From: Asticcacaulis biprosthecium C19
GTDB taxonomy: Bacteria > Pseudomonadota > Alphaproteobacteria > Caulobacterales > Caulobacteraceae
Reading direction: 5' to 3'
NCBI RefSeq assembly: GCF_000204015.1
Contig: NZ_GL883078.1
Location: 46,417-81,722 of the forward strand
DNA: 35,306 nucleotides
The position numbers and the translations under genes are program-made. How positions within the stretch are numbered: position 1 is the first letter of the stretch; every line of letters begins with the position of its first letter. The notes beneath the pieces are model-generated. The model was not told the DNA's origin. It did no database searches and worked only from the letters and a program-made list of their open reading frames with translations. This document shows positions 15,089-22,634 of the stretch, in pieces.

Positions 15089-16654
15089 ATGCCTCCTATT
15101 CTCGCGTCCGTCGTCAGCCGCACCAAAGCCATAGCGAATAAACTGTGGAATGCCGACGACCAGACCCTGCGCTGGATTTTGGGCGCCCTGATCCTGATCC
15201 TGGCCTGTTTCAACTTTCTGCGCGACATCAATACCCCCAGCAATGCCTTCTGGGACGAGTCCTACTACGTGACCGCCGCTGAGCGTTACAAGGAAGACAA
15301 GGCCCAGTTCGCTTCGCATCCCCCGCTGGGCTTCATGTTCATGGATCTGGGCCAGTCGCTCGACCGCTCCAACGACAAGGTCGACACCCACTTCCTGGGC
15401 GAAGTCAAAAAACTCGATACCCGCGTCATCCCCAAGGGCTACGACTTCAATGCCATCCGGATGCCGTCGGCCATTTTCGCCGTCATCGGCGCCCTGCTCT
15501 TCTACCTGATCGCCTTGCGGCTGACCAAGGAGGCCTTCGAAGCCTTCGTCTTCTCCCTGCTGTTCGTCTTCGAGAACAGTTTCATCGTCCATTTCCGCGC
15601 CGCCCACCTCGATTCTTATCAGCTCACCTTCACCCTGGGGGCGGTCTTGGTCTGGCTGACCACCTTCGGCAAGGATCCGAAGCGACCGCTGCTGGCCTTT
15701 GCCGCCTTCGGCATCCTGTGCGGCCTAAGCTTTATGACAAAGGTCAATTCGCTGGTCATGGTGCTGCTGTGCGGGATTACCCTGGTGCGCAGCCTGTGGA
15801 CGGAGCGCACGCGCGAAAACCTGTTGCGATCGCTGGCCCGCGGGTCGGTGGCAGCCGGCGGTTTCCTCGCCACCGTAGCGGCCATCTTCGCCTTGCATGT
15901 CGTGCTCAACCCCAACCCGCCGGAGGCCGGCACCAAGGCCGGCGACCGCGACCTGCGTGCCATGAGCCAGACCTACAAGGACTGGCTGGAGGACAAGCGA
16001 CCACTGGACCTGGCGGTGCTGTGGCACGGCAGCTACGACTATTACAAGTACATGAAGGGCGACTTCACCGGCTCGATCCTGAGCGAACCGAACGGCTCTC
16101 AGCCGATCCTATGGCCCTTCATGCACAAGATCATCAACTACCGCTGGGATTTCGACGGCAAGCGCACCGCCTACACCCAGATGGTCGGCAATCCTGTCAA
16201 CTGGGGCTTAGGCGTCATTGGCATTGTCGGCGCGGCGAGTCTCATCATAGCCCGCCGAGCGCGCCGGATCGGCGACGACGGCCACGTGGAGGACTTCAAC
16301 CGCCTGGAAGGCATCTTCGCCATGTTCATGATCTTCTGGCTGTTCCACATCTATCTGGGGACCCAGCGGGTTATGTATGTCTACCACTACTTCATCGGCC
16401 TGGCCCTGAGCTTCATGCTGGTGTCGCTAGTGTTCAAGATTGTGGCCCGCAAGGTCGCCTTCCTCGACAAGCATCGTTTCGTCGTGTTGTGCGGCATCAG
16501 CGTTCTGATCGCGGCCAGCTACCTGTTCTACGCCCCCCTGACGTACCATCAGTTGCTGTCGCGCGGCGCCTGCGAGCTGCGCAACTGGCCGGTGAAGATG
16601 GTGGTCTGCCAGCCGATGAAGAAGCGGCCCTCCGAAGAGGCGACCTCGCTTTAA
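15089..16654 (+). CDS. PMT-type (GT39-like) integral membrane glycosyltransferase
   Basis: The 521-residue protein has about ten membrane helices and the layout of dolichyl/polyprenyl-phosphate-mannose protein mannosyltransferases. A first helix at about 28-45 is followed by the catalytic loop FWDESYY (Asp56-Glu57) and SHPPLGFMFMDLG (from His77), matching the DE and HPPLGK motifs. A C-terminal four-helix block ends with QRVMYVYHYFIGLAL. Such enzymes move mannose from a lipid carrier to Ser/Thr of exported proteins or to envelope glycans. The start is uncertain: ATG 15089 has only a weak ribosome site, and an in-frame TTG at 15047 would add 14 polar residues. The stop overlaps the convergent phosphatase by four bases (TTAA). 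Confidence 0.82.
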   Translation: MPPILASVVSRTKAIANKLWNADDQTLRWILGALILILACFNFLRDINTPSNAFWDESYYVTAAERYKEDKAQFASHPPLGFMFMDLGQSLDRSNDKVDTHFLGEVKKLDTRVIPKGYDFNAIRMPSAIFAVIGALLFYLIALRLTKEAFEAFVFSLLFVFENSFIVHFRAAHLDSYQLTFTLGAVLVWLTTFGKDPKRPLLAFAAFGILCGLSFMTKVNSLVMVLLCGITLVRSLWTERTRENLLRSLARGSVAAGGFLATVAAIFALHVVLNPNPPEAGTKAGDRDLRAMSQTYKDWLEDKRPLDLAVLWHGSYDYYKYMKGDFTGSILSEPNGSQPILWPFMHKIINYRWDFDGKRTAYTQMVGNPVNWGLGVIGIVGAASLIIARRARRIGDDGHVEDFNRLEGIFAMFMIFWLFHIYLGTQRVMYVYHYFIGLALSFMLVSLVFKIVARKVAFLDKHRFVVLCGISVLIAASYLFYAPLTYHQLLSRGACELRNWPVKMVVCQPMKKRPSEEATSL

Positions 16655-17376
16655 CCGTCCGTCCGCACCTGAAGCAGCTTCCGGTTGTCCCCGCGCAGCC
16701 GCACCGCTGTGAGAACGCCGACCTTATAGACGCCGCTGTCAACACCGATACGCCAGCGCAGATCCGTCACCGGATCCTCGGGGGTGTGACCGTGAACCAC
16801 AACATACTCACAGGCCTGTTCCGCCTGCTGGAAGCGGCCACGGATGTACATGAAGGTCTCCGGCCCCTGCTCGGCCAAAGGCCGGTCGGGATCGACGCCG
16901 GCGTGGACGAACAGGTAGTCGCCATCCTGGAAAGAGACCGGCAGGCTCCGCAGCATCTCGACATGGACCGGATCCACAGCGCGCCGAAAGTCGTCGCGGA
17001 CATCGCACCATACGCCCGGGTCGTTGGCCAGGAACGGCATGCTGACGCCATACGAGGTCAGAGTCGCCGCCCCGCCCCAGATGCGCCAGGTCTCCCCGGT
17101 CATCGGATCGGCCAGGAACTTCAGCAATTGCTCCTCGTGATTGCCCTTCAAGACAACCAGGTCGCACCAGGTTGCCTCGCGCAGACGAAGGATGCGGTCC
17201 AGCACCTGGCGTGATGCCGGACCGCGATCGATATAGTCGCCCAGCAGGATGACCCGCGGCCTTTCGCCGATCAGCTCGGCGTCGACCCGGATATAGTCCA
17301 GCAGGCGTTCGAATAAGGCGTCATAACCATGAATATCGCCGATGGCGTAGGTTAATTGTGCAATGCGGGAGTTCAT
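16651..17376 (-). CDS. PPP-family metallophosphatase (serine/threonine phosphatase-like)
   Basis: The 241-residue cytoplasmic enzyme shows the full PPP signature: GDIHG (13-17), GDYIDRG (46-52), GNHE (78-81), then FVHAG and VHGHT, which bind the two-metal centre. Size and motif spacing match PphA/PrpA-type protein phosphatases or symmetrical Ap4A hydrolase relatives; sequence alone does not separate them. Start choice is awkward: ATG 17376 has GGGAGGG directly abutting it, ATG 17385 has no ribosome site, and a TTG at 17418 would overlap the upstream dioxygenase gene. It lies 31 bp after that gene on the same strand, so the two may be co-transcribed. Confidence 0.83.
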   Translation of the reverse strand: MNSRIAQLTYAIGDIHGYDALFERLLDYIRVDAELIGERPRVILLGDYIDRGPASRQVLDRILRLREATWCDLVVLKGNHEEQLLKFLADPMTGETWRIWGGAATLTSYGVSMPFLANDPGVWCDVRDDFRRAVDPVHVEMLRSLPVSFQDGDYLFVHAGVDPDRPLAEQGPETFMYIRGRFQQAEQACEYVVVHGHTPEDPVTDLRWRIGVDSGVYKVGVLTAVRLRGDNRKLLQVRTDG

Positions 17377-17407
17377 CCCTCCCATGTAGGACAAGGCGCG
17401 GCAAAAC

Positions 17408-18361
17408 TCAAACCGCAATTCCCAGATTGATCGACGCCGCGTAGCCGGCGGCGATGGTACCGGCCGGCGTCATGGTCGAGGCTGCCAACTGCGCCGCCGT
17501 ATCGTCGCTGAAGACATTGTCCGTCGCGAAGGTGATGTTATTGAGATTGCTGACGCTGGCGCTGTAGCCCGTCGCCGAGGCATACAGCGTTGCGCAGAAG
17601 GCGCGCTCAAGGGCGAACTGGGTCGTCTTGATCTTGTTGGTATAGGAGGTTGCGGAGGCCAGGCTGGGATAGACCTCGACATGCATGTGCGGCATGCGGC
17701 CGGAATAGCAGCCGGGTACGATGGTGGTGAAGGTCACCTGTCCGTTATTATCGGTGACCAGAACGCCGCGCAGATAGTTCTGATTGGCCACCGTATAGAG
17801 CGAATAGTTGCCGTCGCGCGTGCAGTGCCACAGATAGATGGCGTAGCCGGCCAGCGGCGTACAGCCGGTGTTGGTATTGACCAGGGTGATGGTCAGGGTC
17901 AGTTGCACGCCCTCGGCGGTGCCGGAATAGGCGCCGACACTGGTACGGATATCGCTGCGGACAATGCCGCTGATGTTCAGCACATTGACCACGCTGCCCG
18001 ACAGGGTGTTGGAACCATCGCCGGGATACGGCCCGGCCGTTTCTTCCGGCAAGGTGGTGCAGGTACCCGATGCACTGGATGATGACGACGACGACGCACT
18101 GCTGGAACTGGAACTCGAGGTTGATGCCGACGAAGACGAACTGACCGACACGGTGGTCGTCGTGGAACCGCTGCCGCTGCCTCCGCCGCCACAGGCCGCC
18201 AGCGCCGATCCCGACAGGGCGGTCAGGCCCAACAGCCCCAGCAACCGCCGCCGCGGCAGAGCGGACTGGATGAAATCGTCGAGGCTGGACTCGTCGTTGT
18301 GGTCGTGACCTTGGTGGTCGTGATCTTGCTGGCTGTAATCTTTCTGTTTGTAATTTGGCAT
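17408..18361 (-). CDS. Exported lipoprotein-like intradiol ring-cleavage dioxygenase
   Basis: The 317-residue protein begins with a His/Asp-rich hydrophilic lead (HDHQGHDHND). A twin-arginine-like signal follows (PRRRLLGLLGL, 36-46), then a lipobox, ALAAC with Cys57. A Gly-, Thr- and Ser-rich linker (58-99) precedes the catalytic domain, which matches intradiol dioxygenases. That domain has EETAGPYPGDGSN, IYLWHCTRDGNYSLY with Tyr186, then LRGVLVTDNNGQVTFTT, PGCYSGR with Tyr219, and MPHMHVEV with His225 and His227. The four expected Fe(III) ligands (two Tyr, two His) are therefore present. Family members open catechol or protocatechuate rings; an exported lipidated form suggests aromatic or lignin-derived substrates outside the cytoplasm. 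ATG 18361 gives the cleanest N-terminus. It follows virB11 by 128 bp. Confidence 0.82.
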   Translation of the reverse strand: MPNYKQKDYSQQDHDHQGHDHNDESSLDDFIQSALPRRRLLGLLGLTALSGSALAACGGGGSGSGSTTTTVSVSSSSSASTSSSSSSSASSSSSSSASGTCTTLPEETAGPYPGDGSNTLSGSVVNVLNISGIVRSDIRTSVGAYSGTAEGVQLTLTITLVNTNTGCTPLAGYAIYLWHCTRDGNYSLYTVANQNYLRGVLVTDNNGQVTFTTIVPGCYSGRMPHMHVEVYPSLASATSYTNKIKTTQFALERAFCATLYASATGYSASVSNLNNITFATDNVFSDDTAAQLAASTMTPAGTIAAGYAASINLGIAV

Positions 18362-18489
18362 TCTCAAATATCCCCGGATTGATGGAAGACTCAGGGATAT
18401 CAAGCCATTGCGGCGGAAATTTCGACGCCGCATTTCAAACGAGAAATAAATTTCCCGCAATGTGTCAACTGGAATATTTATTTCACTAA

Positions 18490-19476
18490 CTACTCTGCCG
18501 TCGGCAGGTAGATATCGCTGACCAGGCGCTCGCCACCATGGCGGGTCAGTTGCACCACCACGTCGATCAGCGAATTGGCATAGGCCAGGGTCTCATTGCG
18601 CGTCAGTTGCGTCCCCGACTGCAAGACCATCAGCGCTACCTGCTCCAGAGCGCCCTTTGGTGTATTGGCGTGGCAGGTGGTGAACGAGCCTGGGTGGCCG
18701 GTATTGATGGCGCGCAGGAAGGTGTTGGCCTCCTCGCCACGGATTTCGCCGACGATGATCCGGTCCGGGCGCAGACGCAGACTGGCCTGGAGCAGGTCGT
18801 TGATGGTCACCCGCGCCTCGCCCATATCGCCCTTGACGGCAACCAACCGCAGCGAATTGGCATGGCTGTCGACGATTTCCGGCGTATCCTCGACCAGGAT
18901 GATGCGCTCATGCGCCGGAATGGCCTTCAACATCGCGTTCAGGAAGGTCGTCTTGCCCGAAGACGTTCCGCCTGAGATCAGTATGGTCTTGCGTGACGCC
19001 ACGGCCTCTTTCAGAAACTTGACAGGGTCCTTGTGGGCAAAGGCGGCGTCGTCACGCTTGCGCTTGCCCGACAGGTCAGGAATGGGACCGCGATCGTAGT
19101 CGTCCAGGCTCATATCGACCATACGATGGCGGCGGATGGCCAGGGCCCAGTGCTTCGCCGCCGGCGGCCCGACCAATTGCACGCGCTCGCCGGTCGGCAG
19201 GCTGGCGGCGAGAAGCGGATTTTCCCGGTTGATGCCCTGATGCGCCATGCGGGCGATCTGCGCCGCCAGACGCGACAGCAGGATGTCATCGACCTCGGGC
19301 ATGTCGAAGCGCTGCATGGTCGCCTGGCCCGACGCCTCCACCCACACCTCGCCCGGCTTGTTGACCAGGATCTCGGTGACCTCGTCGCGTTCCAGAAACT
19401 CCAGGAACGGCTTGAGGTAGGTGCGCAGATAGACGCCGTCCAGAGGAATGACTGCGTCATTAAGGGCCATGGCCAT
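18490..19476 (-). CDS. virB11: T4SS hexameric ATPase VirB11
   Basis: The 328-residue ATPase has the standard order of motifs: Walker A GGTSSGKTT (169-177), Asp box ILVEDTPE (193-200), Walker B RIIVGEIRGEE (239-249) and His box GHPGSFTTCHAN (260-271). It forms a hexamer at the inner membrane that powers pilus assembly and substrate transfer together with VirB4. ATG 19476 is chosen because the virB10 stop TAA lies one base upstream (TAAGATG), a coupling arrangement; further upstream ATGs lie inside virB10. It is the last gene of the operon. Confidence 0.96.
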   Translation of the reverse strand: MAMALNDAVIPLDGVYLRTYLKPFLEFLERDEVTEILVNKPGEVWVEASGQATMQRFDMPEVDDILLSRLAAQIARMAHQGINRENPLLAASLPTGERVQLVGPPAAKHWALAIRRHRMVDMSLDDYDRGPIPDLSGKRKRDDAAFAHKDPVKFLKEAVASRKTILISGGTSSGKTTFLNAMLKAIPAHERIILVEDTPEIVDSHANSLRLVAVKGDMGEARVTINDLLQASLRLRPDRIIVGEIRGEEANTFLRAINTGHPGSFTTCHANTPKGALEQVALMVLQSGTQLTRNETLAYANSLIDVVVQLTRHGGERLVSDIYLPTAE

Positions 19477-19477
19477 C

Positions 19478-20563
19478 TTACTGACCCAGGTTGAAATCGA
19501 GATCGCGCGCGGCAAAGACCTGAATCTTGGCCCCCTGCGGCACCTTGATGGTCGGCGGAATCTTCATGTCGTTGGACAAGGCATCGCTGATCAGGCCGGT
19601 GGCGCCCGACGACGAACCGATAACGATGGTCGAGCCACTCTTGCCGGACAGGGCTGTCGACAGGCCATTGACCACCGACAGCAGCATAGCCGAACCGAAA
19701 CGCTTGGCGAAATGGCTATCGACCTTGCCGGACATGCCGGCCTGGCCCAGGTCATCGGTCGCCGGGGAGGCCAGTTGGATCGACAGGCCGTCCGGGCGGA
19801 TCAAGCGGTTCCAGATGATAAAGGCGCGGGTCTCGCCGCTGGTCAGGCCGCTCTTGTACTGACCGACCAACCGCGAACCCTTGGGGATCAGAATGGTGGT
19901 GCCGTCGAAGCTGCGGATATCACGCGACACAACGGCACGGGTATAGCCCGGCAAATCTGAATTGATCGCCGTCTCCAGCACGGCCGGGATGACCGCCCCC
20001 TGCGGTACAACTTTCGACGGATCGCCGATACGCCAGGCGCGCTGGCTGACCTCGCCATTGGCCGAAGCCAGGAACTGCTGATTGGAATTCAGCGCCTGGG
20101 GCGCAGCCGTCGCCGGGGCCGCCGCCTGAGCGGCTTGCTGGGCAGAGGGCGGGTTGGAGTTGTCGACGATCATCGCCGGGGCGCGCGCTGCGGCCGGATC
20201 CACCGGCGCCGGACCTGGCTGCGGCTGTTGCGGCGGCATGGGCTGCGCGAAACCTGGCTGCGGCTGCGGTTCGAACAGAGGCGGATTGGCACTGGGGTCG
20301 ATCGGCGGCAGGGTCGAGGCCGGCGGCGTGACCACCTGCGCCGGCGGCTGCTGGACCGGCGGGGGCGGCGTATTCCCCAGGCTGATAAAAGTAACGATAC
20401 CCAGTATACCAACGCCGATGATTCCGGCGGCCAGACCCAGGTGATCACCCAGACCACCCTTTTTGGCCACCTGCGGCATGGCGTGGGCGGACGCGGCGTC
20501 GAGCTCGCTTTCGGGCAGGTTCAGGCGCGGATCATTGCCGGCGGGCAGAGGATTGCGGGCCAT
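19478..20563 (-). CDS. virB10: T4SS core-complex protein VirB10 (TrbI family)
   Basis: The 361-residue protein has a short cytoplasmic N-terminus, one membrane helix (about 42-63) and a Pro/Gln-rich periplasmic spacer (65-140) that can span the periplasm. The conserved C-terminal domain (about 165-361) includes IPAVLETAINSDLPGYTRAVVS, broken here as IPAVLETAI and LPGYTRAVVS, then ILIPKGSRLVGQY and WNRLIRPDG. This domain forms the outer-membrane channel with VirB9. The start codon shares one base with the virB9 stop (TGATG). Confidence 0.95.
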   Translation of the reverse strand: MARNPLPAGNDPRLNLPESELDAASAHAMPQVAKKGGLGDHLGLAAGIIGVGILGIVTFISLGNTPPPPVQQPPAQVVTPPASTLPPIDPSANPPLFEPQPQPGFAQPMPPQQPQPGPAPVDPAAARAPAMIVDNSNPPSAQQAAQAAAPATAAPQALNSNQQFLASANGEVSQRAWRIGDPSKVVPQGAVIPAVLETAINSDLPGYTRAVVSRDIRSFDGTTILIPKGSRLVGQYKSGLTSGETRAFIIWNRLIRPDGLSIQLASPATDDLGQAGMSGKVDSHFAKRFGSAMLLSVVNGLSTALSGKSGSTIVIGSSSGATGLISDALSNDMKIPPTIKVPQGAKIQVFAARDLDFNLGQ

Positions 20564-21351
20564 CAGTTGCCTCCTTTCGGGCGCGGCTTGGGCGACAGGG
20601 CGTCCAGGCCTTCGACACGATAGGCGTCGTTATAGAGGATCGTCTTCTGGTCGCCCTGGCGCAGCACGAATCCGCGCGCCACCTGCTCGACCACCATATA
20701 GTCACCGCGCGTGGCGTAGTTGATCAGGCTCTCGCTGTTGTCGGCATTCATCGCATAGACAGCCGGGGTATCGGCGCCGGCGGGCCAGCGCAGATAGGTC
20801 GAAACGCCGTCGTCGAAAATGCGGATCGGCACAAGCCCGATCGCGCCCGAATAGGTATAGGCGGTGTTGCGCTTTTCCGGGATCGGCAGGAAGGCGTTGG
20901 GATCGACGGCCTTTGCCGGCTGGCCGGATGTAGCTGCGGCCGTGGGCGGATACAGGAAGCGCAGGTCATAGACCACACGGCCCCGGGCGCAATCGCCCGA
21001 CGGCGCCATGCTCAGCTCGAAATTGTAGCTGCGGCGGTTGGTGACGATCGACATATTAGAAAAGGCATTGCTGACGATCGGTTTGACGAACAGCAGATTG
21101 CCCTTCTTGTTCGGCGTCACCTGCCACTGGCCGGCGTCACCCAGGCCGACATTTTCGACCAGTTCGCCATTTTCGAACGAAATCATCGTCTGGAAGTTGA
21201 TACAGCCTTCCAGCCCGATGATCGCGCCGGCGTCATAGGGGATGGTGGTCAGGCGGATATCGTCTTCGTCCTCATCCTGACCAAAGGCTGAGGTTGAAGC
21301 GCCACAGGCCGCGAAGAGCATCAGAAGGGATAGCGAGAGGTGTTTGATCAT
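20563..21351 (-). CDS. virB9: T4SS outer core protein VirB9
   Basis: The 262-residue protein has an N-terminal export signal, the VirB9/CagX N-terminal domain (GCINFQTMISFENGE, then NLLFVKPI near the middle) and the C-terminal domain (NTAYTYSG, IFDDGVSTYLRW, INYATRGDYMVVE and GFVLRQGD), which packs against VirB10. The signal ends LFAAC-G, so Cys16 could be a lipidation site; this is unusual for VirB9 and notable because no separate VirB7 lipoprotein gene is present. The ATG overlaps the virB6 stop by four bases (ATGA). Confidence 0.93.
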   Translation of the reverse strand: MIKHLSLSLLMLFAACGASTSAFGQDEDEDDIRLTTIPYDAGAIIGLEGCINFQTMISFENGELVENVGLGDAGQWQVTPNKKGNLLFVKPIVSNAFSNMSIVTNRRSYNFELSMAPSGDCARGRVVYDLRFLYPPTAAATSGQPAKAVDPNAFLPIPEKRNTAYTYSGAIGLVPIRIFDDGVSTYLRWPAGADTPAVYAMNADNSESLINYATRGDYMVVEQVARGFVLRQGDQKTILYNDAYRVEGLDALSPKPRPKGGN

Positions 21352-22634
21352 GCTTTGGGCTCCTGGCTGCCAGGAGAAGGAGATGGAGGCGCCGCACGGC
21401 TGGCGGCGGCAGGCATGCCGGTGGGCGAGGTACGGTCGCGGAAGCGCTGGCCCAGGCCCTGGACACGGGTGAATTTATCGCCGGACGTCGAACGGGCCTG
21501 CGGATCGTAGAGCCCCAGCGCCTCGGCGCGAGTGTTGGACGACCCCGCCACCCCTTGGCCGCCGCCCGCGCCATCGCGCATCACGGCGGTAATCAGGGGC
21601 TCCGTGCGGGCATAGGCATCATTGAAGCTGCTGCCCGCGGCGTTGCTGAACATGGCGACTTGCTGCGAGGACGACGGCACGTTCAGCGGCGGCGGATTGC
21701 CCCGCACATTCGGCGTCTCACGCAGCGCCGCCTGCCAGTCGCGGACCAGCGAAGAGGCTACCCACATCAGGGTGAACAAGAAGGCGGCATAGATCAGTGA
21801 CCCCATGAACAGGATGACCATCGGCTGGACGGCCTGGACGGCGCGTTGCGGGTCCGCGGCAATCGCTTCGATCAGCGGCACAAACAGCATCAGGGCCGCC
21901 GTGCCGCCCAGCACGGTCAGCAGCGGCGCCAAGGCAAAGATAAGCGTTGTACGGATCCAGCCGTTGAACAGGCCACGCGTCTGCGGGAACAGCGCCAGGA
22001 CGATGAAGATCGGCCCGAGGATCAGCAGCAGATAGAGCGTCAGCCGCGTCAGGATCAGTACGCCCAGGGTCGAGCACAGCAAGAACAGGCCGCTCAGCCA
22101 GAACAGGGTCACCGGCATGGACTTCGACTGGATGAGGCTGGCCACAAGTTCCGGCTGCTGCGCCGCCGTGGTTGCCACGGTCGATGAACCATCGAGCGTT
22201 CGGGCAATCTGGGCGAAACGAACAAAAAGGCCGTCCAGATTCTCGGCGAAGTTCATCACCGCGCTGCCCTTGTGCCCCAGCAGGGCCGCCGCAACCTGGT
22301 CAGGCCCGCCCATGAACAGGCCGTAGAAGACGGCATGATAGGCCGGCCACATGGTGACGAAGGTCAGGACCAGGACCATGGTCATGATGCGCGGCGACAT
22401 CATCGTCACCGTCAACTGCGTCCGCCCCGTCAGAAAGCCGTAGGCGATCAGGCCGACATAGATGACCAGCATGGTCGTCAGGGCGTAGCCAAAGGCACCG
22501 CCGGCGCCGAACAGGCGGTCGTAGCCGACCTTCACCGCCGCATTGATATGACAGTCCATGGCCGCCAACGACCCGGAGACCGAGGTTTCGCCCACCAGGG
22601 TGATCTGGCGGCAGACGGAGGCTTGCAGCATCAT
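21348..22634 (-). CDS. virB6: T4SS polytopic inner-membrane protein VirB6 (TrbL-like)
   Basis: The 428-residue protein has five to six membrane helices, including TTMLVIYVGLIAYGFL, FWLSGLFLLCSTLGVLIL and LYLLLILGPIFIVLALF, and the conserved LFNGWIRTTLIFALAPLL region typical of VirB6/TrbL. A polar C-terminal tail of about 110 residues is Ser/Gly/Pro-rich and probably cytoplasmic or periplasmic. It forms the inner-membrane pore of the secretion channel. ATG 22634 overlaps the virB4 stop (ATGA); an adjacent ATG at 22631 is equivalent. Confidence 0.9.
   Translation of the reverse strand: MMLQASVCRQITLVGETSVSGSLAAMDCHINAAVKVGYDRLFGAGGAFGYALTTMLVIYVGLIAYGFLTGRTQLTVTMMSPRIMTMVLVLTFVTMWPAYHAVFYGLFMGGPDQVAAALLGHKGSAVMNFAENLDGLFVRFAQIARTLDGSSTVATTAAQQPELVASLIQSKSMPVTLFWLSGLFLLCSTLGVLILTRLTLYLLLILGPIFIVLALFPQTRGLFNGWIRTTLIFALAPLLTVLGGTAALMLFVPLIEAIAADPQRAVQAVQPMVILFMGSLIYAAFLFTLMWVASSLVRDWQAALRETPNVRGNPPPLNVPSSSQQVAMFSNAAGSSFNDAYARTEPLITAVMRDGAGGGQGVAGSSNTRAEALGLYDPQARSTSGDKFTRVQGLGQRFRDRTSPTGMPAAASRAAPPSPSPGSQEPKA

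Noticed and set aside
18440-18468. TTGACA at 18463-18468 (minus) as a -35 box for the dioxygenase gene
   Set aside because: No acceptable -10 box at 16-18 bases spacing, so not annotated as a promoter.
20135-20623. Gly/Arg-rich open frame on plus opposite the VirB10 proline-rich spacer
   Set aside because: Composition is the mirror of Pro-rich codons; virB10 is certain on the minus strand.
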